64,000 bases of DNA from Roseovarius sp. MMSF_3359 (GCF_030733385.1 NZ_JASHJC010000013.1:1-64000), one strand, 5' to 3'; positions 1 through 8,587 are shown, counted from the first letter of the stretch. Numbers and translations: made by a program. Notes: generated by a model from the sequence alone, not told the origin.

Positions 1-1
1 G

Positions 2-166
2 GGGGCGGGCATCCCGATGGCAACGCTTTCCGCCCGGCACGCGGCCGAGGCGATCTTGAACGGCCGAACTTCGACATCGACGTGCCGCCAAACGGCTACG
101 CCTGGTGGTATGTCGACGGCATCCGCCACGGCGGCGGCTGCGCGATCAGTGTCATCGGGTTCATAG
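2..166 (+). CDS. crtD: CrtD, methoxyneurosporene/hydroxyneurosporene desaturase, C-terminal end only
   Basis: Only the last ~54 codons are present; the start lies before the window. This frame reads GAGIPMATLSARHAAEAI, which matches the C-terminal end of the CrtI/CrtD carotenoid desaturase family (glycine-rich FAD-site end followed by the helix with the S-x-R-x-A-A-E pattern). It stays open to TAG at 164-166. CrtD introduces the C-3,4 double bond in spheroidene/spirilloxanthin synthesis at the membrane. It overlaps the following crtC frame by about 85 bases, and the residues after the conserved helix look unconserved. The crtD-crtC order is as in Rhodobacter clusters. Confidence 0.72.
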   Translation, partial: GAGIPMATLSARHAAEAILNGRTSTSTCRQTATPGGMSTASATAAAARSVSSGS

Positions 167-1011
167 GGTCGGTCTTTTCCCCCTGGTACGCCTGGTCGGG
201 GCGGCGCCGTCCACAGAACCACGTCTGCATCAACGTGGCGACCTATGGGCCCGGTGGCCGCTTTGCCATGACCGACCGTGGCGAAGCAGCCCTGCGGCAG
301 AGCCGCGATGCGTTTACCGTTGGCCCATCGTCGATGCGCTGGCGCGATGGTCAACTTGTCATTCATGTCGATGAGATTTCCGCGCCCCCGCTTGTCTCCC
401 GCATGCGCGGCACGATCACGCTCACCCCTGCCGCGCTCTCGTCGGTCGAAGTGACGCTCACCCCCGATGGCAGCCATGTCTGGCGGCCCTTTGCGCCGAC
501 CTGCGATATCAGCGTCGATCTGGAGGCGCCCGGCTGGCAGTGGGAGGGTCATGGCTATTTCGACGCCAATTTCGGAACCCGCGCTCTTGAGCAGGATTTC
601 ACCTATTGGACCTGGGGGCGCTTCCCGGTGGACGGCGGCAGCACCTGTTTTTATGACGCCACGCTCCGAAACGGCGACACCCTGTCACTTGGTGCGCATT
701 TTGACCAGGACGGCCATGCGTCCGAGGTCACGCCACCTCCCAAGGCCCGCCTGCCGCGGAGCTTGTGGGCGGTCGCGCGTGAAACACGCGCTGACCCCGG
801 GACCCACCCGCGACAGGTTCAAAACATGCTGGACGCGCCGTTCTATACCCGTTCGGTCGTGACGACGCATATCCATGGTCAGCAGAGTACCGGGGTTCAT
901 GAGGCGCTTGACCTGCGGCGATTCCGCTCGCCATTCCTGAAACCCATGCTGGCCTGCCGCGTCCCCCGGCGCGCAGGATGGCGTTTCGAGACGCCGAAGG
1001 CTCAGGCGTGA
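82..1011 (+). CDS. crtC: CrtC, acyclic carotenoid 1,2-hydratase (hydroxyneurosporene synthase)
   Basis: CrtC adds water to the C-1,2 double bond of neurosporene/lycopene-type carotenoids, a step to spheroidene or spirilloxanthin. The protein has the family's N-terminal block GYAWWYVDGI, then GFIGSVFSPWYAWSGRR, and later GHGYFDANFGTRALEQDF and FTYWTWGRF. From the GTG at 82 it has 309 residues, a little longer than the roughly 280-residue Rhodobacter proteins. The same frame is open back to base 1 without an ATG, GTG or TTG, and family-like residues (FDIDVPP) begin before 82, so the real start could be upstream or at an unusual codon. It lies directly downstream of crtD and overlaps it. Its 3' end overlaps convergent tspO by 10 bases. 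Confidence 0.85.
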   Translation: MPPNGYAWWYVDGIRHGGGCAISVIGFIGSVFSPWYAWSGRRRPQNHVCINVATYGPGGRFAMTDRGEAALRQSRDAFTVGPSSMRWRDGQLVIHVDEISAPPLVSRMRGTITLTPAALSSVEVTLTPDGSHVWRPFAPTCDISVDLEAPGWQWEGHGYFDANFGTRALEQDFTYWTWGRFPVDGGSTCFYDATLRNGDTLSLGAHFDQDGHASEVTPPPKARLPRSLWAVARETRADPGTHPRQVQNMLDAPFYTRSVVTTHIHGQQSTGVHEALDLRRFRSPFLKPMLACRVPRRAGWRFETPKAQA

Positions 1012-1460
1012 CCCGGATTAAGCCGCATCACTGAATAGTTCAGCGCCGCCGCGATGGATACCCAGGCCAGGTAAGGGAGAAACAGCAGTCCAGCCAGCCA
1101 GTCCACCTGCCAAAGTGCGACCATCGCCGCAGCGACAGACATCCACAGGCAGGCCAGAACGAACAAACCCGCCCTGATCTTGCGCAACCCGAAAAAGACC
1201 GGTGTCCAAAGCGTATTCAACGCGATCTGAAGCGCCCAAAGCGCCAGGGCCAATCCATTTTCGGGGCTAACCGCAACCCGCGCACCAGCATAGGCCATGC
1301 AGAAGTAAAGCGTGGTCCAGGCCAGCGGGAACACGAAGTTGGGCGGCGTCCAGGTCGGCTTTTCAAGCTCGTCATACCATGTCCCCGGCGGGAACATGGC
1401 CCCGGTTGCGCCCGCCGCGAAACAGGCCGCGAGGAAGATGGCGAAGTAGACCCAGATCAT
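1002..1460 (-). CDS. tspO: TspO, tryptophan-rich sensory protein/translocator
   Basis: A 152-residue membrane protein of the TspO/MBR (peripheral benzodiazepine receptor) family. The sequence shows five hydrophobic segments and the family's tryptophan/proline-rich blocks, including PPGTWYDELEKPTWTPP after the first segment and ALNTLWTPVFFGL in the fourth. In Rhodobacter, TspO is an outer-membrane protein that binds tetrapyrroles and represses photosynthesis genes in response to oxygen. It is the last gene of the leftward crtI-crtB-tspO unit and overlaps the crtB stop by 4 bases (ATGA-type), so it is translationally coupled. The same position is known in Rhodobacter. Confidence 0.93.
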   Translation of the reverse strand: MIWVYFAIFLAACFAAGATGAMFPPGTWYDELEKPTWTPPNFVFPLAWTTLYFCMAYAGARVAVSPENGLALALWALQIALNTLWTPVFFGLRKIRAGLFVLACLWMSVAAAMVALWQVDWLAGLLFLPYLAWVSIAAALNYSVMRLNPGHA

Positions 1461-2506
1461 ACCGGTTTTCTAACAGGACGCCCGGCGCGCATCAACGCCG
1501 CGCGCTCGGCATTGTCCCGGGCCTTGAGACCGGCAAGGGTTGCATAGAGCGCGTCGGACCAACCGGTTTCCGGCACGGTCCGGTCCGATGCCGCCTCGAC
1601 CAGAAAGGCGGTCTCGGACAGGGGTTTTGCGTGAATGACCGGCGAACGCGGCATCACCGTCGTGCCAAGCGCCCGGACAATCGACAGCGAGAGCCAGCCG
1701 AGCTTCTGCCGCCCCGACGTATGGGCCCGGTGGTTGATCGCATCGCATGCGGAGCGCCGCAACGCCCCGCCAATTCCGGCATAAACGTAACGCGCCGCAA
1801 AGATCCCGGGCCTGCAGGTCGGGGGCAAAGCGCCGATCCCGGCCTCGGACCGGACATAGAGCGCGTCCGCCTCCCGCAGGAGCCGTTCGATCAGGGACCG
1901 CAGCGCATCGGACATGACCGGTGCCGCCAGGAACGCATCGGGATCAAGCCCCGCGCCTGTCATCCAACCCGTCGGGATATAGAGCCTTCCTTCGCGGGCG
2001 TCCTCGCCCACATCGCGCGCGATATTGGTCAGTTGCATGGCCACGCCAAGATCACAGGCGCGGGCCAGCGCATCAGGGTCGCGCACCCGCATGAGCACGC
2101 ACATCATGGCCCCCACCGCCGACGCCACCCGTGCCGAATAGGCGCGCAATTCCGGCAACGTGGCATAGCGGCGCTCCATCGCGTCCCACGCCAACCCTTC
2201 CAACAATGCCTCGGGCAGCGCGCTTGGCATCTGGAAGTCTTCGATGATCGCGGCAAAAGCCCGATCCGCGGGCGCGTTACGGGGCCGACCTGCATAAGCC
2301 AGGTCAAGCCGCTCGTGGAGGCGCAGAACCGCATCGGCCTTTTCCGGATGCAAATCGACCGCATCATCGGCCAAGCGGCAGAACGCATAAAGCGCCAACG
2401 CCGGATCACGCAAATTGCGCGGCAACAGCCGGGAGGCCGCATGAAAGGACCGCGACCCGTGTCGGATCGCCTCGACGCAATGGGCCATATCTTTCGGATC
2501 GATCAT
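1457..2506 (-). CDS. crtB: CrtB, 15-cis-phytoene synthase
   Basis: A 349-residue squalene/phytoene synthase family enzyme. It condenses two geranylgeranyl diphosphates to phytoene, the first committed carotenoid step. Both Asp-rich Mg2+-diphosphate sites are visible: LADDAVD around residue 43 and DVGEDAREGRLYIP around residue 165. The conserved RHGSRSF start block is at residues 15-21. The gene overlaps crtI upstream and tspO downstream by 4 bases each, giving a tightly coupled operon transcribed leftward from the crtI-crtA intergenic region, where a PpsR-type box lies. Confidence 0.95.
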   Translation of the reverse strand: MIDPKDMAHCVEAIRHGSRSFHAASRLLPRNLRDPALALYAFCRLADDAVDLHPEKADAVLRLHERLDLAYAGRPRNAPADRAFAAIIEDFQMPSALPEALLEGLAWDAMERRYATLPELRAYSARVASAVGAMMCVLMRVRDPDALARACDLGVAMQLTNIARDVGEDAREGRLYIPTGWMTGAGLDPDAFLAAPVMSDALRSLIERLLREADALYVRSEAGIGALPPTCRPGIFAARYVYAGIGGALRRSACDAINHRAHTSGRQKLGWLSLSIVRALGTTVMPRSPVIHAKPLSETAFLVEAASDRTVPETGWSDALYATLAGLKARDNAERAALMRAGRPVRKPV

Positions 2507-4056
2507 CGCGGCACCATCCTCTCGGCATCCGGAACCAACTGATCCAGCACCTCTGCACTGGTCACGACACTTGGCAGGCCCGCGCCGGGATGCGTTCCCG
2601 CCCCCACGAGGTACAGGCCCTTTGCCTCTTCGCTGACGTTATGCGGCCGGAACCACGCGCTTTGCAGGATCCGCGGCTCGAGCGAGAAACCGGCCCCATG
2701 CGGGCTTAGGTAGCGGTCACGAAAGGTATCGGGCGTGAAGACCAGCGACTCGGTCAGATGCGCCCCCAGACCGGGCAGCAATTGATCTTCAAGGACCGCC
2801 TGCATCTTTCGGCGGTAAGGGTCGGCCATCGCAACCCAATCCACCGGGTTTTCATGTCCGAGATGCGGTACCGGGCTGAGCGCATAGAACGTATCGTCCC
2901 CGTCCGGCGCAGCATCCGGGTCAGTCACCGAGGGGCGGTGGACGTAAAGGCTCATGTCCTCCGCCAGTTTGCCGTGGATGAAGATATCGTCCAGCAATCC
3001 CTTGTAACGTGGTCCGTTGACGATCGTATGGTGCCCCACATCCGGCCAGTTGTCCCGGGTACCCCGGGTCCCAAAGTACCAGACGAAAAGGCTCATCGAC
3101 CAGCGTGCGCGGCGCAGACGCGCGCCGGTCCAGCGACGCCGCCGCATGTTGCGCAACAGATGGTCATAGGTATGGCCCGCATCGGCATTCGACACGACGA
3201 TATCGGCGTCGAGCCTCTCTCCACCGGTGAGTTGCACCCCCTTCGCCGCGCCGTCGCGCACAACGATTTCGTCAACTTCCGCACCTTGCCGGACAAGCCC
3301 GCCTTGTTCTTCGATGACACCCCGCATGGCCTGCGCGATCGCATCAACACCGCCAATCGCGTAATGCACGCCAAACGCCTTTTCCAGATGGCTGACCAGG
3401 ATATACATCGACGTCACCCGCGTCGGATCCCCGCCGATGAAAAGCGGGTGCAGAGACAACGCCATCCGGAGCCGCTCATCCCTGACGCGCCTGGCGGCAT
3501 GGCCATAAACGGACCGGTCGGCGCGCAATGCGGCAAATCCCGGCAATTCCCGGACCACATCCCAAAGCCGGTTCATCGGCTTCCGGCCAAGCCCTTCGAA
3601 CCCGAAATGATAGCGCCGCTCGCTGTCACGCAGGAACCTTTCGTAGCCCGCCACGTCACCCGGCGACAATCGCGCCACCTCGGCGCGCATCTTCTCGTCG
3701 TCGGGAAACACTTTGAACCTGCTGCCATCCGGCCAGCGGATTTCGTAATAGGGGTCGAGGGGGACAAGGGTGACATCGCGGTCGAAGTCCCGGCCGCACG
3801 CCCGCCAGAGATCGCGAAAGACCTGCGGTACAGTGACAATCGTCGGGCCCAGATCGAACCGGTAGCCATTTTGCCAGATGCACGACCCGCGCCCGCCCGG
3901 ACTTTCAAGCCGGTCCAGGACCGTGACCCGATATCCCCTGGCACCCAGCCGCATCGCAGACGCCAGCCCGCCAAGGCCCGCGCCGATGACAACCGCATGC
4001 GGGCGCGCGGATGTCGCCAGTCTTTCGCCTTCGAAAGATTCGGGACGTGTCAACAT
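2503..4056 (-). CDS. crtI: CrtI, phytoene desaturase
   Basis: A 517-residue FAD-dependent desaturase that converts phytoene to neurosporene or lycopene. The N-terminal dinucleotide-binding fold is VVIGAGLGGLASAMRLGARG (about residues 22-41), followed by RFDLGPTIVTVPQVF. The C-terminal FAD block LYLVGAGTHPGAGLPSVV is typical of bacterial CrtI. It is the first gene of crtI-crtB-tspO. No clear Shine-Dalgarno precedes the ATG at 4056 on this strand, so the start could be further inside or weakly translated. The Rhodobacter protein starts only about 10 residues before the FAD motif, so the first ~12 residues here are uncertain. Confidence 0.94.
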   Translation of the reverse strand: MLTRPESFEGERLATSARPHAVVIGAGLGGLASAMRLGARGYRVTVLDRLESPGGRGSCIWQNGYRFDLGPTIVTVPQVFRDLWRACGRDFDRDVTLVPLDPYYEIRWPDGSRFKVFPDDEKMRAEVARLSPGDVAGYERFLRDSERRYHFGFEGLGRKPMNRLWDVVRELPGFAALRADRSVYGHAARRVRDERLRMALSLHPLFIGGDPTRVTSMYILVSHLEKAFGVHYAIGGVDAIAQAMRGVIEEQGGLVRQGAEVDEIVVRDGAAKGVQLTGGERLDADIVVSNADAGHTYDHLLRNMRRRRWTGARLRRARWSMSLFVWYFGTRGTRDNWPDVGHHTIVNGPRYKGLLDDIFIHGKLAEDMSLYVHRPSVTDPDAAPDGDDTFYALSPVPHLGHENPVDWVAMADPYRRKMQAVLEDQLLPGLGAHLTESLVFTPDTFRDRYLSPHGAGFSLEPRILQSAWFRPHNVSEEAKGLYLVGAGTHPGAGLPSVVTSAEVLDQLVPDAERMVPR

Positions 4057-4072
4057 TACTTAAGTGTACATG

Positions 4073-4090
4073 TGTCTAGTTTAGTTGACA
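4073..4090. promoter_or_regulatory. PpsR/CrtJ operator, TGT-N12-ACA, in the crtI-crtA divergent region
   Basis: TGTCTAGTTTAGTTGACA fits the TGT-N12-ACA consensus exactly. PpsR (CrtJ) binds this sequence aerobically and represses crt, bch and puc promoters in Rhodobacter; that is established knowledge for the family. The right arm overlaps TTGACA at 4085-4090, a perfect sigma-70-type -35 hexamer pointing toward crtA, as expected for a repressor site that blocks RNA polymerase. A convincing -10 is not obvious. Only one box is visible in this region, while PpsR normally binds paired sites. Confidence 0.72.
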
Positions 4091-4151
4091 ATCTTTCCCT
4101 GCAACGCTTTTCTGTAGGTCAATAGCGTGCCACTATCCGAAAGCGCCCGTG

Positions 4152-4158
4152 AAGGAGG
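4152..4158 (+). promoter_or_regulatory. Strong Shine-Dalgarno of crtA that questions the GTG start
   Basis: AAGGAGG ends 15 bases before the GTG at 4174, an unusually long gap. In the same frame an ATC at 4165 lies 6 bases after it, which is the normal spacing. Initiation at ATC would add three residues and give (M)QTVSLSFFRF. Confidence 0.5.
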
Positions 4159-4173
4159 TTCGCCATCCAGACC

Positions 4174-4872
4174 GTGTCACTGAGTTTTTTTCGCTTTCCG
4201 CCCGGCCTTAGCCGGCTCTGGGCCTTTGCGATGATGGGTCTGGCCCGTCCGCAGATGCGCAAGCTACAGGGGGTCGGTTTCTGGAAACTCTGCGGATCCG
4301 GCACCGGGGAAGGGTTCACGCCGATCCCGAACACCGCGGTTTATGCCATCCTCGCGACCTGGCCCGATGAGGCAACGGCACGGCAGCAGACCCAATCGGC
4401 ATGCATCTTTCGCCGGTACCGAAAACGTTCCAGCGAGTCCTGGACCGTCTTCTTGGCCCCTGTTTCTTCTCGGGGGGAATGGTCGGGCAAATCCCCCTTT
4501 GACCCCACCGAAGACGGATTGAACGGCCCCGTCGCCGCCCTCACCCGAGCCACGCTCCGGCCCCTGGCGGCGCTCAGGTTCTGGCGAAGGGTTCCCGATA
4601 TCAGCGACGTGATCGGCGATGATGGCAACGTCATCTTCAAGATAGGCGTCGGTGAAGTGCCGTTGATGCACCAAATCACATTCTCCATCTGGCCCGATAC
4701 CCAAACAATGGCGGCCTTTGCCCGTGCCGACGGCCCCCATGCCCGCGCAATCCGTGCGGTGCGCGACGGCAACTGGTTCAGGGAAGAGCTTTACGCCCGC
4801 TTCCGGATATTAGGCGACAGCGGTACATGGCATGGCCATAGCCCCCTGACACTGACGGAGGGGGCAACATGA
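4174..4872 (+). CDS. crtA: CrtA, spheroidene monooxygenase
   Basis: A 232-residue protein of the spheroidene monooxygenase family, which adds a keto group at C-2 of spheroidene (to spheroidenone) or of spirilloxanthin in the presence of oxygen. Family features are the N-terminal LSFFRFPPGLSRLWAF, WTVFLAPVSSRGEWSG around residue 90, and VGEVPLMHQITFSIWPD around residue 165. The called start is GTG; see the separate Shine-Dalgarno entry for a possible ATC start three codons earlier. It heads a rightward unit crtA-bchI-bchD-bchO, overlapping bchI by 4 bases (ATGA). Its presence suggests that the organism makes 2-keto carotenoids under oxygen. Confidence 0.92.
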   Translation: MSLSFFRFPPGLSRLWAFAMMGLARPQMRKLQGVGFWKLCGSGTGEGFTPIPNTAVYAILATWPDEATARQQTQSACIFRRYRKRSSESWTVFLAPVSSRGEWSGKSPFDPTEDGLNGPVAALTRATLRPLAALRFWRRVPDISDVIGDDGNVIFKIGVGEVPLMHQITFSIWPDTQTMAAFARADGPHARAIRAVRDGNWFREELYARFRILGDSGTWHGHSPLTLTEGAT

Positions 4873-5873
4873 CCCAACCCTTCCCCTTTTCCGCCATCGT
4901 GGGGCAGGAGCAGATGAAGCTCGCCCTGATCCTGACCGCAATAGATCCCGGCCTCGGCGGCGTTCTGGTCTTTGGCGACCGCGGCACCGGCAAATCGACC
5001 GCGGTCCGCGCCCTGGCGGCCTTGTTGCCGCCAATCACGGCAGTCTCGGATTGCCCTGTCAATTCAGAATCGAGGGGCGATTGCCCCGACTGGGCCGAGA
5101 TCACATCGGACAATCTGGTCAAGCGTCCCACGCCGGTGGTCGATCTGCCCCTTGGCGTGACCGAGGACCGCGTGTCCGGTGCGCTTGACATCGAACGTGC
5201 GCTCACCCGCGGGGAAAAGGCATTCGAACCCGGGCTTCTGGCCGCCGCCAATCGCGGGTATCTCTATATCGACGAGGTCAACCTGCTGGAGGATCACATC
5301 GTCGACCTGCTGCTCGACGTGGCGCAATCCGGCGTGAATGCTGTCGAGCGCGAAGGGCTGTCCATCCGCCACCCTGCCCGTTTTGTCCTGATCGGCTCCG
5401 GCAACCCGGAAGAGGGCGAATTGCGGCCGCAATTGCTCGACCGGTTCGGCCTGTCCGTCGATATCGCCACGCCGGACAGTATCGACGACCGGATCGAAGT
5501 GATCCGCCGCCGGGATGCGTTTGAGACCGACACCAAGGCCTTCATGACCCGCTGGCGCCGGGCCGACGGGCGTATCCGCAAGAAGATAATGACCGCGCGC
5601 GACACCCTGCACCAGACCGAGGCACCCGACGATATCCTGCGGGATTGTGCGGCGCTTAGCCTTGCGCTTGGAACCGATGGATTGCGGGGCGAGCTTACCC
5701 TGATGCGGGCAGCCCGCGCCTATGCTGCGTTCAAGGCTGCCGCCCGCATCGACCGGTCGCATTTGCGCAACATCGCGGCCATGGCGCTCAGCCACCGGTT
5801 GAGGCGCGATCCATTGGATGAAGCCGGATCAACCACCCGCGTCAACCGCGTTGTCAAAGACCTTCTGGGATGA
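4869..5873 (+). CDS. bchI: BchI, magnesium chelatase ATPase subunit I
   Basis: A 334-residue AAA+ ATPase that, with BchD and BchH, inserts Mg2+ into protoporphyrin IX, the first bacteriochlorophyll-specific step. The Walker A GDRGTGKS is at residues 36-43. The Walker B-type GYLYIDEVNLLEDH is near residue 135, and the sensor/arginine-finger region GSGNPEEGELRPQLLDRFG follows. Length and order of motifs are as in Rhodobacter BchI. Start and stop overlap crtA and bchD by 4 bases each, so expression is coupled. BchH is not in the window. Confidence 0.96.
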   Translation: MTQPFPFSAIVGQEQMKLALILTAIDPGLGGVLVFGDRGTGKSTAVRALAALLPPITAVSDCPVNSESRGDCPDWAEITSDNLVKRPTPVVDLPLGVTEDRVSGALDIERALTRGEKAFEPGLLAAANRGYLYIDEVNLLEDHIVDLLLDVAQSGVNAVEREGLSIRHPARFVLIGSGNPEEGELRPQLLDRFGLSVDIATPDSIDDRIEVIRRRDAFETDTKAFMTRWRRADGRIRKKIMTARDTLHQTEAPDDILRDCAALSLALGTDGLRGELTLMRAARAYAAFKAAARIDRSHLRNIAAMALSHRLRRDPLDEAGSTTRVNRVVKDLLG

Positions 5874-7543
5874 GCGCGCCTGCCGCCTCCGCACGGTATG
5901 CGGCGCGGGCGCTGGCGGCTTTATCTGTCGATCCCATCGGCCTCAAGGGCATGGTTGTCCAAGCCCGCGTCGGACCCGCGCGCACCGCTTTCGAAGCGGT
6001 ATTGCCCCGGTTACCCGGCCCCCTTCGCCGGATCCCGCCCTCGGTTTCTGACACGCAGCTTTTCGGCGGCCTCAACCTCGCGGCGACCCTTGCCGAAAAT
6101 CGCCCCGTGCGCGATCCCGGATTACAGCAGAGCGCCGCGACGATCATCGTGCCGATGGCCGAACGCATCACGCCTGGCCTTGCCGCGCGCCTGTCTCGCA
6201 TACTTGACGATGACAGCGGTCACATCATGATCCTGCTGGACGAGGGAGCCGACGAGGACGAGGCGCCGCCCGGCGCCCTGTTGGATCGCCTGGCCTTTCA
6301 TGTGGATCTGAACGACGTACCGGCGCGTGGCGCGCGCTTCCTGCTCCCGGCCCCGGCGGATATCGCGGATGCCCGGGGGCGCCTGCCGCAGGTGGCCTAT
6401 CACGACGATGCCGCAGGCAAGATGACCGCCATCGCCGCACGATTTGGCATCGACAGCCTGCGCGCACCGCTCCTGGCGCTGCGCACGGCCCGGGCGCTTG
6501 CGGCGCTCGATCACTGCGACCATGTCGAGGAAGAGCACCTGCGTGAAGCGGCCGAGATGGTCTTTCCAAGCCGCGCCCGCGCCTTCCCGGCGCCGGACGA
6601 CCCGCAGACCACGGATGATCCCGGCACCGACGGCAGAACCGATGATGATGAAAGCGCCGATCCCACAACGATTCCCGACGAAATCCTTGTCGATGCGGTG
6701 GCGGCGCGACTGCCACATGACCTTCTTGAGCAAAACCTCCGCCGAGAACGGTCGCGAAATCGGTCAGGCGGCAACGGTGCCGGCGCCAGGAAGATCGGGA
6801 ACAGACGCGGGCGCCCATTGCCGTCGCGCCCAGGCAAACCCGATGGCAGGAACCGTATTGACCCGGTCGCCACCTTGCGGGTCGCGGCCCCCTGGCAACG
6901 GCTCCGACGGCGCAACGATACGGCTGGAAGGTCCGTCATCATCGACCCATCGGATATCCGCATCCGCCGTTTCGAGGAACGCTCCGACCGGCTTCTGATC
7001 TTTGCGGTTGACGCCTCCGGGTCATCCGCCGCGGCGCGCCTTGCCGAGGCGAAGGGGGCTGTCGAATTACTCCTCGCGCGCGCTTACGCGAAACGCGATC
7101 AGGTGGCCTTGATTGCCTTCCGGGGCCAGGAGGCGAATCTGCTGCTGCCGCCGACACGCTCACTCGTGCAGGGCAAACGCCGTTTGGCGGCACTGCCCGG
7201 TGGCGGCGGCACCCCTTTGGCGGCGGGTTTGCAGGCCGCGGCATCCCTGATGCAGGTATCGCGCCGGCAAGGGATGCATCCCATGCTGGCGCTCCTCACC
7301 GACGCGCGGGCCAATATCGGGCTGGACGGCACGCCCGGACGCGCCGCCGCCTGGTCGGAGGCACGCACCCTTGCCGGGCAGATCCATGCGCTTGGCCTCG
7401 CCAGCGTGGTGGTCGATATCTCCGTAAGGCCGGGCCACCAGGCGGAACAGCTGGCGACGGACCTGGGCGGCGACTACCTTGCCCTGCCCCGCGCCGATGC
7501 CCGCCGGATCAGCCGCGCCGTCGATACCGCCCTGGACGGCTGA
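5870..7543 (+). CDS. bchD: BchD, magnesium chelatase subunit D
   Basis: A 557-residue AAA+/integrin-I-domain subunit forming the platform complex with BchI. The N-terminal ~230 residues are a degenerate AAA+ domain without an intact Walker A. An acidic, proline-rich linker follows (roughly residues 240-270, rich in D/E/T). The C-terminal von Willebrand A domain carries the metal site D-A-S-G-S-S around residue 380 (within FAVDASGSSAAARL) and later GGGGTPLAAGL. This layout is the usual one for BchD. It sits between bchI and bchO with a 4-base overlap on the left. Confidence 0.95.
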   Translation: MSAPAASARYAARALAALSVDPIGLKGMVVQARVGPARTAFEAVLPRLPGPLRRIPPSVSDTQLFGGLNLAATLAENRPVRDPGLQQSAATIIVPMAERITPGLAARLSRILDDDSGHIMILLDEGADEDEAPPGALLDRLAFHVDLNDVPARGARFLLPAPADIADARGRLPQVAYHDDAAGKMTAIAARFGIDSLRAPLLALRTARALAALDHCDHVEEEHLREAAEMVFPSRARAFPAPDDPQTTDDPGTDGRTDDDESADPTTIPDEILVDAVAARLPHDLLEQNLRRERSRNRSGGNGAGARKIGNRRGRPLPSRPGKPDGRNRIDPVATLRVAAPWQRLRRRNDTAGRSVIIDPSDIRIRRFEERSDRLLIFAVDASGSSAAARLAEAKGAVELLLARAYAKRDQVALIAFRGQEANLLLPPTRSLVQGKRRLAALPGGGGTPLAAGLQAAASLMQVSRRQGMHPMLALLTDARANIGLDGTPGRAAAWSEARTLAGQIHALGLASVVVDISVRPGHQAEQLATDLGGDYLALPRADARRISRAVDTALDG

Positions 7544-7547
7544 GGCC

Positions 7548-8414
7548 ATGGATTGGGAACGCGATCTTCCAACCTGGCCACTCAACCATCTGTCCCGCCG
7601 GATCACCCATCGCGCGCATCGGTGGCATGTGCAGGAAACCGGTACCGGTGACACGCTTCTCCTGCTGCACGGTGCCGGTGCCTCGACCCATACCTGGCGC
7701 GATATCATTCCGATCCTGGCCAGATCACATCACGTCATCGCCCTCGACCTGCCCGGGCAAGGTTTCACCCAGGTGACCAGCCGGGGGCGACATGGGCTGC
7801 AAGCGATGGCCCGGGATATCGACGCGCTTTGCAAGATGCAGAATTGGGCGCCATCGGCGATTATCGGGCATTCCGCCGGCGCTGCAGTGGCGCTTGAAAT
7901 GTCGCGATTGGCCGAGGATCAGACTGCCTCCCCACCGGCGGTCATCGGGATAAACCCGGCTCTTGAACGGTTCGATGGCATGGCGGGATGGTTGTTTCCG
8001 CTTCTGGCAAAGCTGCTGGCGCTGAACCCGTTCTCCTCCTACCTCTTTGCCGCCGGGCGAAACAGCCGCACCCGCGCCCGGCGCCTCATCGAACGCACCG
8101 GGTCTCACCTGAGCGATGAGGGTATCGACTACTATGCAAGGCTGATCTCGGACCGCGATCACGTCGAAGGGGCGTTGCAGATGATGGCGCAATGGCAAAT
8201 CGACGGCCTGCTCGACCGCCTCAGCAGTCTCAGCACACGCTGCCTGTTTATCGTCGGTGACAAGGACGGCGCGGTCAAACCGGAGACCTCTGAAACCGCC
8301 GCCAGCAGGATCGCGCAGGCAGAGGTCGTGCATTTTGTCGATCTGGGGCATCTCGCCCATGAGGAGCGGCCCGACGATGTGACACAGACGATCGACGCCT
8401 GGCTAAATAGGTAG
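7548..8414 (+). CDS. bchO: BchO, alpha/beta-hydrolase associated with magnesium chelatase
   Basis: A 288-residue alpha/beta-hydrolase fold protein. It shows the oxyanion-side motif LLLLHGAGASTHTW, the nucleophile elbow GHSAG (around residue 107) and a late D/H pair including VDLGHLAHEE. BchO is always found with bchI/bchD, but its biochemical role in bacteriochlorophyll synthesis is not well defined. I chose the ATG at 7548, just after the bchD stop with a TGAGG in front. An earlier in-frame start would overlap bchD by more than 60 bases and add unconserved residues. It ends the crtA-bchIDO unit and marks the edge of the photosynthesis cluster. Confidence 0.92.
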   Translation: MDWERDLPTWPLNHLSRRITHRAHRWHVQETGTGDTLLLLHGAGASTHTWRDIIPILARSHHVIALDLPGQGFTQVTSRGRHGLQAMARDIDALCKMQNWAPSAIIGHSAGAAVALEMSRLAEDQTASPPAVIGINPALERFDGMAGWLFPLLAKLLALNPFSSYLFAAGRNSRTRARRLIERTGSHLSDEGIDYYARLISDRDHVEGALQMMAQWQIDGLLDRLSSLSTRCLFIVGDKDGAVKPETSETAASRIAQAEVVHFVDLGHLAHEERPDDVTQTIDAWLNR

Positions 8415-8520
8415 CAACCATCGGAACCAAAAAAACCCGTCGCGGAACAAGAATGCCCTCGTCAATGCGCTCGCTGATCCGGCCTACATGGCCTCTCTCC
8501 CAATTGGCCCATCAGGCATC

Positions 8521-8534
8521 TTGATCCTGGTCAA
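8521..8534. promoter_or_regulatory. FNR/FnrL-type box TTGA-N6-TCAA upstream of the SnoaL-like gene
   Basis: TTGATCCTGGTCAA is a perfect TTGA-N6-TCAA and one base away from the strict FnrL consensus TTGAT-N4-ATCAA. It lies about 54 bases before the ATG at 8588, a position compatible with activation from around -41 of a start site near 8569. FnrL-type sites control microaerobic and photosynthesis genes in Rhodobacter. Which Crp/Fnr protein binds here is inference. Confidence 0.5.
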
Positions 8535-8587
8535 GTTACACGGCGGCTTTCATTGTTACCCTCGGCGGACAAACGAGGAGAAGTCGC

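Noticed and set aside
2758..4125. 455-codon frame opposite crtI
   Set aside because: Antisense to a complete phytoene desaturase with all motifs; composition is that of a shadow frame.
7479..7547. N-terminal extension of bchO
   Set aside because: It would overlap bchD by 65 bases, and the extra residues (MPCPAPMPAGSAAP...) do not match BchO proteins; the ATG at 7548 follows the bchD stop.
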